The notes under the pieces: model-generated
Told to the model about the DNA's origin: nothing
Databases searched by the model: none
What the model saw: the letters and a program-made list of their open reading frames with translations, nothing else
Assembly: GCA_025449115.1 (NCBI GenBank)
Contig: JAHLKC010000092.1
Span: 1-64,000, forward strand
DNA: 64,000 nucleotides
Origin: Chytridium lagenaria
Taxonomy: Eukaryota > Chytridiomycota > Chytridiomycetes > Chytridiales > Chytridiaceae
Direction of reading: 5' to 3'
Shown here: piece after piece, positions 11,120 to 22,735 of the stretch
How positions within the stretch are numbered: the stretch's first letter is position 1
How the letters are laid out: the number at the start of each line of letters is the position of its first letter
Made by a program: the position numbers and the translations under genes

Positions 11120-12749
11120 ATGAGCGTCTACCTGCAGACCGCAAAGGTAATTACAAACGTAAGGGTCGAATGAGGCTTATCAAGCGCATCGTTCTCAGCG
11201 TTTTACGTCCACGGATGTTGTTACTCGGACTTCTACTTCGGCTCCAAGTGTTTTTGTGAAAAAAGGCAGTGGTGGGCGATCATCTGTCTCAGGTTTGAGT
11301 TCCATTCATCTTTCACGCTAAAGGCATCTAAGGTCATGTCACAACGGTCTTTGGAGCAACTGGATTTCTCGGGAGATATGTTGTTAATGCGCTTGGTATG
11401 CTTGGGCGACCAACTCCTATAACTGAGGTATGACGATAGGGAAGAAAGGAACACAGGTCATCACGCCGTATCGCGGGACTGATGACGAGAAGCGCCATCT
11501 GAAGGTTATGGGGGATCTTGGACAAATTGTTCAATTGGTAGGCTATTAATCTTGATATGCCCTCACCCTTATAGCGCTTCGACCTTCGCAGCGAGGATCA
11601 GTTAGTTTCTTGCATCCGGCATTCAGACACGGTGGTCAACCTTATTGGTACAACCACTCAACTAAGTACGTCATTTACGTTATTATTTCTATTCCAACAT
11701 TTTATTGTTTCTTGATGCTCACTGGGATAAGGAATTTCTCAATCGCGGATGTGAATGTTAAAGCAGCGCGTAATCTCGCTCGTCTCTCTAAGGAACTCGG
11801 GTTACAAGCTTTATTCAAGTTTCTGCCATCGGAGCTGATGCTAATTCGACTTCAGCCATCCACAGGACTAAAGTTGGTCTATCTATTATACTGTAATAGT
11901 GTTTTTGACACATGATTTTTTTATGTAAAGGGCGAGGGTGAATTGGCAGTAAAGGAAGAATTCCCATCAGCTATAATTGTTCGGCCTTCGACTCTCTATG
12001 GGCACGAGGACAGGTACTTTAACTTGATGGCTGTAAGTTGGTGAAGTTTAGCATCATCTAAGTTTCCTTGAGATTACGCCAAGATTAGTCCTTTCGGCTT
12101 TCCTATCTTTAACAATGGCAAAACTATTGTCCGACCTGTTTATGTAGGGATAGCTTTTATCGCATGTTTTTAATTTAATAGGTTAATGATGTCGCAGTTG
12201 CTATATCTAATTTGGTGCGCAACCCGGGCCACGAGGGAAACTATTTGAACTCTACGGGTAGGCTTGCCATTTTTAAGACCGAATCCTAATATCTCACGAA
12301 ATCTAGGCCTCGTGCTTATCACTACGAAAGTCTGGTAAAGTTTTTCTTAGATGTGACGAAGCGAGACCCCACTGTATGGCATTGCCCTCGTGCTATAGCT
12401 CGGTAAGGTTTTGTCTTACTTCTCCTGTTTTTGCATTCTCTAATCTCAAGAAGTCTTCTTGGCTATGCCATCAACTCGATATCTCTTCATACCCCAATCC
12501 TTAACACTGAGATCATCGATAAGGTTGGTCTGTTGAATTATAGTCCACGTTTGCTTATATTAGCAGCACTACGTTGACGAGGTGCCCACTGGCGTTAACA
12601 CTTTTGCTGATGCTGGCATTGAACCCCTGGTCCTTGAGGAGACCGTTTTGCGGTTCATTAAGAAATTCCGCCCTGCCGAGTTCCAAACGACGTCATACGA
12701 AATGGATGTCAAAAAGTACTTGAGGCAAGATCTGAGCTTGAAATTTTAG
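11120..12749 (+). CDS. NDUFA9: NADH:ubiquinone oxidoreductase complex I subunit NDUFA9 (39/40 kDa)
   Basis: Accessory subunit of mitochondrial complex I with an atypical short-chain dehydrogenase fold that binds NADPH. The start MSVYLQTAK at 11120 opens a plausible mitochondrial leader rich in Arg/Ser/Thr, ending KKGSGGRSSVSG. After a short intron comes the Rossmann motif TVFGATGFLGRYVVNALG near 11340-11395, then DTVVNLIGT, NVKAARNLARLSKELG, FPSAIIVRPSTLYGHEDRY (about 11965-12015), VNDVAVAISNLV, and the C-terminal FADAGIEPLVLEETVLRFIKKFRP near 12605-12680. The stop TAG at 12747-12749 follows KKYLRQDLSLKF. About eight short introns and a few one-base shifts (for example near 11165 and 11830) are needed. 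The match to NDUFA9 from end to end is good. Confidence 0.83.
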
Positions 12750-12779
12750 ACATTGTGTGCTTCGATTTTTTATTTTATA

Positions 12780-13690
12780 TGAGAACAAGGCGCTTGGCGT
12801 ACAGGTCAATGAATGTCGTTTGTCCCCGCTTCAATCCTTGGGTGAAGTGTTTGAAATCTTCTTTGCAGGCGTAAGAAACTCTTGCTAGGATGAGACTTGC
12901 ATTCACTCAGCGTTTTGGCTTCCACCCAGGATCTTGTTTCAAATCAGTAAATTGCAGCCCCCTTCTTTGCCTTCACGCAAGAAGCCACAATATCAGTGAG
13001 CCGTGATATATGTCCGTCGTGTACTGCAAACAAAATATGGATCAAGTGTAAGATAGAAGCTGCTGGGTCAGGCCAATAGTTTAAATGCATATCGTTCTCG
13101 CCGAGACGGTTTAAAGACGGAACCTTCATAGACTTTACAGGCACTCGAGTAATGCAGATTCCAGATTATCCTTTAAGTTATTTTCCATAACAGCTGCTAT
13201 TGCAGATTCTGCTGCCGCAGCTATCTGAATCCTCTATTAATCATTATGAACAGGAAACTTGCTACCTTCTCGTCGAAACCGCACTGCAAATCAATTAGTA
13301 AATGTGGAATTTGAACAATATTATAGGCTGCGTCGATTTCAAGTAAACACTTTAATTGAAACAACACTTTCGGGTGATCCTCCTGCAAAGTTAAAAAGAT
13401 ATACGTATATGAGTACGGAGGGCTCGGTGGCTGATAGCGATCTGTAACGTAGTCAGTTTTACAGTACGTGTGTCATCGTGGCAAAAATCAAAACTGTATC
13501 CTTCTACGCTGTAGCTGCTCACATCCATTAAACTCAAGGGGGCTGTTTCCTAGTAATGTTACGAACAACAACAAAACCAAACCTGACATTAAAAACTTCT
13601 CTCGTGGTTGCAATACTCTCTTTTTCAAAAAGAGTATCTTTTACAGGAAGGATTGCTATTAATAACACTTGTAAGCGGTGTTTACAAAGG
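12780..13690 (-). CDS. Unrecognised minus-strand coding segments
   Basis: Several stretches on the minus strand look protein-coding but I cannot name them: FHKVLFQLKCLLEIDAAYNI-like sequence near 13370-13320 (QLKCLLEIDAAYNIVQIPHL is read there), AAAAESAIAAVMENNLKDN near 13215-13165, HILFAVHDGHISRLTDIVA near 13035-12980, and YACKEDFKHFTQGLKRG near 12880-12830. They are separated by intron-like and shifted sequence. They may be the C-terminal helical part of the WD40 gene immediately upstream, or a separate small gene. No catalytic motif was seen. Confidence 0.3.
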
Positions 13691-13699
13691 TAGAAAAGA

Positions 13700-14922
13700 T
13701 AAAGTTTAAACGAACAAAGTAATATCATTCTAAAATGATATTTATAAAAGTATACAAACCTTGTGGCATAGAATTAGAAATATATTGAACCGGGTGTTCA
13801 AGCGAGTCAAAGGTTTTAATTATCTTTCGATGAATAGACAAGGACATCAAATCTGTTGGAGGATATGTAAGTTGAAGCCCAATCGCAAGCGACGACTGCA
13901 TTAAAAGGCACGTTTCCTTTTCTTGGATTGGCAGAGTACCGGTGTATTGTGGTCATGCGAGTCGTTATCCTTCCGAAGACCATTTTCATTTGAGCCCAAC
14001 TCATTCGCCTGAATACCATAGCGAACATTAAAAAGCTGTATGGAGGCTGCTTCTCGACCAATGGCTCAATTGCTGGACACCACGATAAATCGTTAACGCC
14101 ATAGCGAAAGGAACAATTCAAACTGAGAACTGGTTCTGCAGTCTTTCTTTTGTCCAATATTGAGACCACGTTATCGTAAATGAAGCGAAGAAGATCGGGT
14201 TGAACGGGTCAATCGCAGGTCCGAAAACAGACTTTGTGGCTATCACAATACTTGATGTTAAAGAAGTATCTTTCCTGAAGTCAAAAATTCGAATCCACTT
14301 TAAAACATTCCGGAACTACGCCAGTTCCTTCATCGGGAAACCAGGCCGCCACCTCTGAAAAGCTAACCCTAACTGAAAAGCGATGGGTGGCCTATCTTCA
14401 TTTACAACGTCCCTCGTCTGATTAAACATCGTTGACGAGACAGTAGATGAGGTTGTATACGAGAAGAGAATAGTCATTTCTGCGTTTATAAATTCTTCTG
14501 TATAAAGCATGTGAGAGCCTCAACTGACTTGAGATCTTGGAGAAATATAACGTTACCGGGCGTCTGGTTTTACAAGCGACTGCAATTAGTCAAAAAAAAA
14601 AAAAACACCTTGGTAATAAATCGGTGATAGCTTGAACTCCGGAATGCATCGTATCCTTTTTAGAGAAGTCCTGCCGGTTTTAAGACGGCCAACAAGGATG
14701 TATCGTTTGGAGCATACTCCGGTGACCAATCAAAGACTTAAATACGGTTTGATAAATATAATGTATTGATAGTTTAAAAAACATCAAGAAATGATACTAA
14801 CTCGCATAGGGGCCGTTTCATGAATAGTCGAAAGAACCTTGAAGTTATTTGTTACATTCTAAAGGTACATTGTTGGCAATGTGAGCATGTACAAATTCCT
14901 TGCCTTCATTCGACTCTCGCAT
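13700..14922 (-). CDS. WD40-repeat protein, MIOS/Sea4-like (GATOR2/SEA complex), interrupted
   Basis: MIOS (Sea4 in yeast) is a WD40 plus helical-solenoid subunit of GATOR2, which controls TORC1 in response to amino acids. On the minus strand I see FKVLSTIHETAPM and FDWSPEYAPNDTSLLAV (about 14830-14690), QTRDVVNEDRPPIA near 14430-14390, KWIRIFDFRKDTSLTSSIV near 14305-14250, VFGPAIDPFNPIFFASFTDN (14240-14180), SILDKRKTAEPVLSLN and GVNDLSWCPA near 14080, and CDWASTYISSNRFDVLVYSS near 13890-13830. The pattern of a WSP blade, an FDxRK blade, a DPFNP...FAS blade and a WCP blade follows the MIOS propeller. The C-terminal zinc-finger half of MIOS is not identified. Many stops and shifts interrupt it, so it may be a pseudogene. 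A different WD40 protein is possible. Confidence 0.42.
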
Positions 14923-15031
14923 ATGTTGAGATCTCTAAGACCACCCAACAGAAACGTATTTGATAAATGAGAGGTAGCATGCTTGTCCGTCCTTGGATGC
15001 CCATAACAGAGTTAAATTTTTTTTGTTCGAG

Positions 15032-15834
15032 ATGGTGTCGGAGAGTGGAGACGTTGAGAGAGAGAGTCGCAGGAGTGCATCAAGGAGCCCCGACAGAGAC
15101 AGAGAACGAGAACGAGAAAGAAGATATAGTGATAGAAGCGACTCCAGGTCTCCCAGACGTGAACAAAAGTTAGAATACATGGCAGGTGATTGCTAAAATG
15201 CAGCAGAGATGATGGTTCGCAAAACCCAGGCACAAACTTGTTTTGTCTGGACTCAGTTCGCGCACCCGAGATGAAGATCTTGATTTCAAAGTTTGGAAAA
15301 GTTGGGTCGACTGCTTTTCCCTAACATTTTGATAGGTAGAGAAGTGCTCAATTATGTAGGGTTCCAAACTGGCGATGATTAACCTATGCGTAATTAGTGT
15401 GATCCACACACCAAAGAATCTCGAAAGTTTGGTTTTGTCAGCTTTTATGAATTAGACAGTGCTAACGCGGCCGTTGACGGGATGAATGGTGCAGAAATTG
15501 ATGGACGTCCGATAAAGGTTGAAAAGGTACCTTAAACTTGGTACGAAGGGCTTCTAAATTTCTTAAGGCTAAACGAGCGGGAGCACGTAACCCCACACCA
15601 GGGAAATATCATGGACCGCCCAAGCGCGAAGGTTTATTTGTTTGTTTATTGAATCCCGAACTAACGCAACCATTAGACCGGTTTGTTGATAGATATGATG
15701 ATAGGCGTGGCGACAGATACGATCGGCGCGATCGTTATGACGGTCGTGACCGTGACCGTAATGATGACCGCCGTTACGAAAGGCGAGATCGCGACCGGTA
15801 TGATGACAGGCGAAGAGATTACGATAGGAGATGA
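15032..15834 (+). CDS. Transformer-2-like SR splicing regulator (RRM protein)
   Basis: An SR-family RNA-binding protein that would regulate alternative splicing in the nucleus. The N-terminus from ATG 15032 is RS-rich (ESRRSASRSPDRDRERERE, then RSDSRSPRREQK). A single RRM follows, split by short introns: LSSRTRDEDLD near 15250 (RNP2 side), SRKFGFVSFYELDSANAAVDGM near 15420-15485 (RNP1, with KFGFVSF), then GRPIKVEK. The sequence after it, RAGARNPTPGKYHGPPKRE near 15565-15625, is the linker typical of Tra2 proteins. The C-terminus is a run of RYD/RDR repeats (RYDDRRGDRYDRRDRYDGRD and more) up to the stop at 15832-15834. Domain order RS-RRM-RS/RY matches Tra2. One frame change near 15290 and one in the RRM are needed. 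Confidence 0.77.
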
Positions 15835-16180
15835 GGATTCACCGCACAAGCCAACAGCGACGGACTCTATCTCGGTATTCTTCTACCCGATATCCTATTC
15901 AAGATGGCGTTTCCGCCCGGCCGTCGCAGGGGTTTTGACCGGGCTATTGGGCCAAAATCTTTGAACGCCGAATAAAGTTGATTTAAATTACAAACGTGAA
16001 TATGAGATTACCTTTGCCTGCTCTATCTCGTTCACTTGTATCAGAAAGTCCGCAATATGAATGGCTGAAAGGATTTTAAAATTTGACTTCCAGAACGTCA
16101 ATAAAAGTGAATAAGAGGTCCACTCTCCTGGAAAGGTCTACAAAACCCTCCTCATCGACAATCAATAACCTCATCTCCTT

Positions 16181-17036
16181 TTAAATACAGGATCCTTTCG
16201 TCATATTCAACATCCTATTCGACTTTTTATTGTTCGAACCGTCGCGCTTAGTATCAACAGGGGGGAAATGTGGCTGCAACAAATGTGTTGGGGCCGAGAC
16301 GTGTGAAACACGATCGGCCAATATCAACCTCACAGCAGCCACAACATGAACTCCAGTCAAGTAAAAACTCACCCTGATAATCATGTGTTTTAATCCACTC
16401 TGTCGCTTGATAAGACACATCTCTAGCAACGCCCACATGCGAACGTGGTGGCGAATATGACCATATTACCGATATGTTTAACGAGAGATGATGCTCGACG
16501 GAGGAGGCTTTCGAAGCGGTTGTTTTCGGCTACCATCCAGAGCGAGTAGAGGACGCGTGAGAGCGAGGGAGGGAGAGATAGATTTTTCGGAAAGGACGTG
16601 TTTGGATGCGAGGAGGCATTGGGTAACATGGCCCGGTTGAGTTGGGATTGGGAAGGCCATGATGATGGCGGGGATGTCCGCGCGAGCGAGGAGGCTGAAG
16701 GGGGAGAGGGGAGAGAGGTGGTGGGAGAGAGATCGTCGTGGTAGATGGCTGGATGTGGGTAGGAGGTAGGAAAGGGTGATAGGAGAGGAGGCGGAGGTAT
16801 GGGAGCGAGAGTAAATGGCGAGAAGTTTGAAAGGCGAAGAAGGGCGAGGATAGCTGGGAGGAGAGCTACAATGACGATAATTAGCCTTTCGAATGATACA
16901 GCAACACATCAGCATAAACGGAAAGCATACGTAAAAAAGTGGTAGATGAAGAATGACGAATATGTCTTTGCAAAAATGCCAGCTCCAAAAAGCGCAACCC
17001 CAATAGTGTTCTCAACGTTTGGTTCTCTTGAGTCAT
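16181..17036 (-). CDS. Gfo/Idh/MocA-family NAD(P)-dependent oxidoreductase, interrupted
   Basis: Rossmann-fold dehydrogenase of the Gfo/Idh/MocA group, acting on sugars, polyols or dihydrodiols; the substrate is unknown. From ATG 17036 the minus strand gives the nucleotide-binding motif GVALFGAGIFAKT near 17010-16970, then KLLAIYSRSHTSASS near 16830-16790, ADIPAIIMAFPIPTQPGHV near 16680-16630, KHVLSEKSISP near 16610-16580 (the EKP-type motif with the conserved Lys), and WMVAENNRFESLLRRASSLV near 16535-16480. A further exon gives the C-terminal signature VHVVAAVRLILADRVSHVSA and LLQPHFPPVDTK near 16350-16245. The 3' end beyond 16181 is not resolved and the frame changes three or four times. 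Confidence 0.66.
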
Positions 17037-17175
17037 GTTATCAATATGTAAGGAGACGGGATGAAGTTGTGATAAGAAATGGCAGAATGTAAAAGTGGGC
17101 CAGTAGGTCGAGGGCCTTGTTATTCCTGAGTATTGTCTGATAAAGTTGCTTGTCCCTTTTTAATCACAAAACACA

Positions 17176-18798
17176 ATGGAAAGAGAGGAAGCTGGCGTTG
17201 CGCTGGAGGTATCTTATTTGTTCAGCCATGCAATCCGAAACCAATATCTGCTCGTAGCGCAAGAGACTTAACAGGAACTTGGTGTCCGATGTAAACATTG
17301 ACATCGAGGGATATGTATCCGGAACTCAGGTTAGCAAAAGGTTTTGTAAGGAGAGGAGGCATGACGTTCGATATCACCAACCAGGATTCCCAAAGATCAT
17401 GCGACTTGAATTCATCGCGGAAGTGTGCCCGCCTCTTCAGATAGATGCATTAGAGCTGGCATTGGAGGAAACAAAAAAGTCCACATTAAGTATAGCAAAG
17501 TACAACCAGATCCACCAAACTTTGAATGCACTTTTTGAGCTATTTGGGGTCGCCTCAAGTGGATGCCGACTTAGACTGGTTGGACATCAAGGCATGTCCG
17601 AACTCAACTAGAGAGGCTTAAAGTGGAATTGAAGAACTACAAGAATAATTTGATTAAAGAGAGCATCAGGGTTGGTTTCAAGTTTTGAATGACGTAATGA
17701 TGTCGGCTCTAAAAGATGGGCATCAGGATCTCGGTGATCTTTATTACGAGGCTGGAGACTTTCAGAACTCGTTAAAATCCTACTCGCGGACACGGGATTA
17801 CTGCACCACTTCTAAGCATATGGTCGATATGTGCATGAACGTCATCAAGGTAGTCAGAGTATTTATACCTTGTCTGGAAGTTCTTATCCTCAATAGGTCA
17901 GTTTTCTGCATGATGAACACCGCGCATGGTCATAGCTATGCGGCGAAAGCGGAAGGAACCATAGATTCACCCGAAAAGCCTTTACTTGTTGGCAAGTTAC
18001 GCTGCTATCTGGCACTCGCGAACCTGGATGCAGCAAATTACAGGGCTACCGCACGAGCCTTGCTGGAAATCCCTTTTGAATTGAGTTCGAGTCTGCTAGA
18101 TGTAAGTTTAAATTACTATTTATCAACTTAAATGAAAGGTGTTGACGCCAAGTGATATTGCGATCTACGGTGGGCTTTGTGCACTTGCATCATTTGATCG
18201 AGACGAGTTGAAGATGAAGGTGTTGAGAACACCAATTTTAAAGCATTTGTCGAAACTGCCTCGCATTCGTGAAGTTCTTTCATCGTTCTACAACTCGAAT
18301 TACAATACATGCTTGAAAGTTCTTAGGTCTATGAAGGTAGTTGTATTCTTGTCTTGCATTATTTATTTGTATTTTAGAGCGAACTCCTTCTGGACTTGTT
18401 CCTATATAGCCATGTTGATGCTCTTTTGGAATCTATTCGTCAAAAAGGCTATGGCTCAATACTTTTCACCCTTCCTTTCTGTCGACATTACAAAAATGGC
18501 GGTCGCATTTGATACCACTGCTGCGAGTCTGGAGCAGGAGCTTGCCTCTCTTATTATTAGTAACCAATGGCAAGCGAGCATCGACAGCCACAACAGGTTG
18601 GTTCTTCGGTACTTCGTTTATAATATTAAATATTCCGTAAAGGTTCTTAAGCACAAGATGGAGGATCAAAGGACGAAGGTGTTCGAGAAGGCCGTTAAGC
18701 TTGATGTTGACTTTTCTGTCGAGACCAAGGGATTGCTGCTACGCGTTTTGTTGCAGCGGCAGGATATGTATGTTTCTGCGGTAGAAGTGGAGCATTAA
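17176..18798 (+). CDS. CSN1: COP9 signalosome subunit 1 (CSN1)
   Basis: CSN1 is a PCI-domain scaffold of the COP9 signalosome, which removes NEDD8 from cullin-RING ligases. ATG 17176 gives MEREEAGVALE; after an intron come SDVNIDIEGYVSGTQ and RLEFIAEVCPPLQIDALELA near 17400-17460. The central helical repeats are clear: GHQDLGDLYYEAGDFQNSLK, SYSRTRDYCTTSKHMVDMC near 17710-17850, then KLRCYLALANLDAANYRATA. The PCI domain follows: SDIAIYGGLCALASFDRDEL near 18150-18210, AQYFSPFLSVDITKMA near 18450-18500, and the winged helix part ISNQWQASIDSHN near 18555-18595 with the end DQRTKVFEKAV. The stop is at 18796-18798. About six short introns are visible. Frame changes near 17265 and 17540 may be noise. 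CSN3 lies 6 kb away on the same strand. Confidence 0.85.
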
Positions 18799-19074
18799 AA
18801 GTTGGTATTATTTGCCCTTACTTTCATTTCGAGATCACGCACTGATGGAAATGAAGAAAAGATCAATATTTTATTTAAGAGTTTAAGATTTTGTGTTGGT
18901 TGAGGTTGGCGCGCTCGATTTGTTAGAATTGTCCCGAAGTGTGCTGGAAGGGTATTAGTGACGCCTTATATAGTAATATAATCGAGGAACTTACAAGAAA
19001 ATACTAATTGTTATGTTTGGTATCGTATTTGTAAAATTTATCAGCATCTACCAATATGTGAATAAAGCAAGCAC

Positions 19075-20777
19075 TTACAAAAAGAACATGGCGAGAATCA
19101 GCAAAAATGCTGCTATATAGCATTTCGTTCTATGGAAGGTCCTCATTAGAGGTGTCGCCCTGCTTAAAGTCGCAGGACTTGGGTAGCAGAATTCGCATGC
19201 GGGGTTATCCTCTACAATGATAATTACTGGAGACTCTGCCACCTCGACGCCGGTAAACTCCTTCATCTCGAACAAAACAGCATCCTCAGTGTGCACTGCA
19301 TTCTGCTTGAAGATACTGCGAATCCTTGAAGATTCCAAAAAATCATTGTCGGTTGCAAAAAGCGTAGCGTCAAAAGTTTGAATTGGCATTTCCTCCTCTA
19401 CGTTCGCGCCCTGGAACGGACTCGCTGGGGGGCTTTCCTCCTTCTCATCCTCTTCCTTCACGTCCTCATCCACTTCTTTGATTGTAGCTGATTTCGGCGA
19501 GAAAACGTTACTTTGACTAAAAGGTGACGCATCGTAGTCTTCCTTGATGTTGCCATTTCGGCCTTTCCGCTGTCATAGCAGTAAGCCACTCATCATAAGA
19601 GGCAGCCGCTCCACCCGCATTACACGTGTTGGCATACGACAGAGACCTTCTTCTAGATTTTACTGTCTTTGGGGTCATGGCTGTAATGTCATTCGGTGAA
19701 ACGGGTACGCAAAATCTTGTAATTTGTCCTGCCGGAGCTTCAGCACGGCTTTGAGGAGAGGTTCCGTTGACTTAGCTTGATGGGAGAGGTTGGAGTTTGG
19801 AAAGCATCTCCACATCTTTGGGTTGATTGACGCTAAACGTTTTTGGCGAACAGCGCTCGTACCCTCCCTATCAAGAGTTCCCGACATGGATTTTTGATGG
19901 CTTGATGTAGCCTCCACATTTGGCTCGGGGTTGGAAGTAATCGGAGCAGCAGCGTTTCCTGGTGCGGAGACGTGGCCGCCTTTCGGCGGTGAGACGGCCT
20001 GAGACACTCGACGCAAAAGAAAGGCAATACTGCTCTTTCGCCGCGACATATCGCCAACCTCTGATTCTGATATATCCACCACGACCGGTCCTGTTCGTGT
20101 CCATGTCGTGTTCCCTGCCTCCACTTCCCGGACGGTGGGTGAAATTAGCATAGAGGGATCATTTAGAATGGGTGGGCCGCTTCTTGTCGTTGAGATAGGC
20201 GGAGGTAGTTGAACTGATCTCCTCTTTGACTCTACTTTAGCGGGCCCTACCAAAAGTTTGGGCGATTCCTTTAAAGGAGCAGATTTCTCTACTATCGGAA
20301 TGCCTGTAGCTTTTGATTTGGCTCCTTCAACTGGCGATCCTTTCACCATAAGTATTGAACATTTCCAATGATATCTGTGTTCGTCAATGGATTCAAGACG
20401 TGCAGCCGATGGATAAGTTTCTTCCCAAGATAGACCTTTTTTTTTTAAAAAAAAAGCAATCATACGTAAGTCCCCCCGAAAACGTTCTATGGAACAAACG
20501 GCAATGTCTTCACCTGCGTTTGAAACAGGATCTTGTTGAGTTGAAACGCATCATAGTAAGAGTAAAACGCCTTATCAGGTTGCTTTGGATCCCATGTTTG
20601 CACCCTAGCAATAATAAAAGCCTTCTCCCCTTTGGCTCGCTTCCGCATGGTAAGTGATGAGGTCACCAAACGACTCCAAACAAAACGAGTCCTCGTATTC
20701 CGTTGAGACTGAATCCAAGACTCGTGATCCTGAGCTGTCGAGGAGACGTATAGCATCAGCCATGCTTCATGTTCCAA
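19075..20777 (-). CDS. Unrecognised protein with C-terminal hydrophobic anchor
   Basis: I do not recognise this gene with certainty. The minus strand from ATG 20775-20777 reads MEHEAWLMLYVSSTAQDHES, then RTRFVWSRLVTS, GEKAFIIARVQTWDPKQPDK and AFYSYYDAFQLNKILFQTQ, which looks like a folded domain. After an intron comes RLESIDEHRYHWKCSILMVKGSP-like sequence, then a long Ser/Pro-rich, probably disordered part (for example STTRSGPPILNDPSMLISP) over 20300-19800. The end of the gene has an acidic stretch (MDEDVKEEDEKEESPP near 19470) and a terminal hydrophobic segment, CYIAAFLLILAMFFL, next to the stop at 19075-19077. That could anchor the protein in a membrane by its tail. It may be one gene with the segment upstream. 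Confidence 0.4.
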
Positions 20778-20962
20778 TCAATCCGATATGAAATGAACAG
20801 AAGTAAAATCGCTTTTATGCAGCACAGAGATCAACAATAGGATTTTCAGACCCAGAGAGTTCTGCTAGTTGATGAGTATTGGCGCGAAATTCTTTTGCGC
20901 TCTGCGCATGTCCGATGACCTTTAAAATCCATGCTCACCAGACCGATCATCGCATTGTGATG

Positions 20963-22600
20963 TTAAGCTCTGCAAAAGATGCCAACAGACTCTGGTAAAA
21001 CCAAGTTAATCTGAAGTATGGCCTCATGAATGGAGATATTGTTCTCCACTATTCTGTCTACTATATATTCAATATTGGACTGGGCCACATTAAAGATTAA
21101 CGGAATTGTCATGTTGGGTGAACAGACTGAATCATCTGTGGACGAATACCAGCAGAGTAGAAATTCTTGCATTACAGAATTGGAGCGATAAAACGCACCA
21201 ACGCGATCCACCCGCAAGATTTGCTGAAAAAACTCTTTGGCGGTACCGATTCAAGGCTAAATATGATGTTACTGTCAACGTGGTGACCACTCTCCTTCAA
21301 AGCTTTATTTTCAACTATCTGGAGCGAAAAGCCCTCGTTGATGATGTCAATGTGCTCCACGATAATGTTAGGCGGTTCTCTGATCCTTTCGGCACACTCT
21401 CTCCATCCGCACATTTCTTTCGTCTTCTTATGACCGTAACTTTTCTGTATATAGGTATCTGGCAAAGCATTGTTATTAATGCCGAAATTGGAATAGAGCA
21501 TTTTGTTCTTGGCTGCAGAGTCCGTACTTTTGAGATTGAGTTGAGCTTCTGTTTGACTTTTCCCATCCTCCTTGTTTTGAACCAAAATAGAGTATTGTAC
21601 TGTAGCGAGAATTGAACGTAATTTGGAGATGGCAGCATAGACCTACCATGTTATTAATGTGGCAATCGACTTACCGCCAGCTAAAGTAATCTTTCAAAGC
21701 GCTTCGTTCGGATATATGACGATTCTTCCATCAAAAGAAGGCGGACATTAAAGCTTCATCAGGAAAGAATAGTTTCCGTGCGTACATGTAATGGGCCGTA
21801 AATAGCCTCATTAGAGTGGAGAGAATCTTTGACTCCCGTCGTTATAAATAAGTCGACCTTTTATCCAAAACAAAGCTATATTCATCACTTTGTCCGTAAG
21901 CAAGAATTTTAAAAAAGTACAGCTCTCTAGAAGGCGATTCAATGCATACAATATCGTTGGTATCCTGAACTACCAGTTTGGCAGCATGGTTGGCAAGATT
22001 AAATCACGAGCTAATGCTGGACTTCTAACAAGTTTCCATACCAACATTCCGACCAGCTCTACTTTATTGCATACTTCTTCTTCAATGTCACAAGCCAAAA
22101 GCTTTTTTTTTCGAAGACTCGCCTCCAAATTTGGATTACGCGGGACTTTGCTGTTTTTTCTTCTGCGTGTTGCCGCCTAAAGGAGAGTAAGAAAAAGTGG
22201 ATCCCTATCATGTCACCCACGTCTGTCAAAACATCGACCACGGTACTCGATCGTATCTTGGTCGCGTTGCACCGCCGTTGAAGGCGAAGCCAACCACTGC
22301 CTTTGCGAAATCGATAGAGAGCTGCTTAGCAACACGATCACAACTAGTAACAAAAAAGCTGTTAGCACCATCTCGAAATTAAAAGCGTACATGTAATATG
22401 AGCCGCGCCTTTAGAAATCTCCAAACTTGTTTTTTTGGAGCCTTTCCTTAAAACTCTCTTTAGCGTTCTTTCCAGTCCTTACAGCTGCAGAAAGCTCTTT
22501 CGGCGTAACCATTTCTGTTGGCCATTGTCCGTAGAAAGGAACCGAACCACGATTTTGATTCTCAGCACTTATATGAAAAGTTCATTTTGATTCATGAAAG
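20963..22600 (-). CDS. Unrecognised interrupted gene
   Basis: I cannot name this gene. The minus strand carries protein-like pieces: VPFYGQWPTEMVTPKELSAA with VRTGKNAKESFKERLQKN near 22545-22440; a hydrophobic segment FLLLVVIVLLSSSLSI near 22360; LVGMLVWKLVRSPALARDL near 22050-21990; TILYALNRLLESCTFLKFLL near 21960-21900; HYMYARKLFFPDEALMSAFF near 21800-21730; and, after further breaks, WRECAERIREPPNIIVEH (about 21410-21360) and VMQEFLLCWYSSTDD near 21175-21125, ending LVLPESVGIFCRA with the stop at 20963. The pieces may belong to one protein of about 500 residues with an N-terminal membrane span, possibly continuous with the next gene downstream. Frame changes are frequent. Confidence 0.3.
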
Positions 22601-22735
22601 AAACTGAAAACATTTGCATTGATGAGTATGATGTGCTTTTTTTACCAGTAGCTTCCACAAAAAGCACTTTAAATAAATATATCAAGTATATCAGCATTTG
22701 TGTATATATATGGCCTTTAAAAAGATGCATTTATT

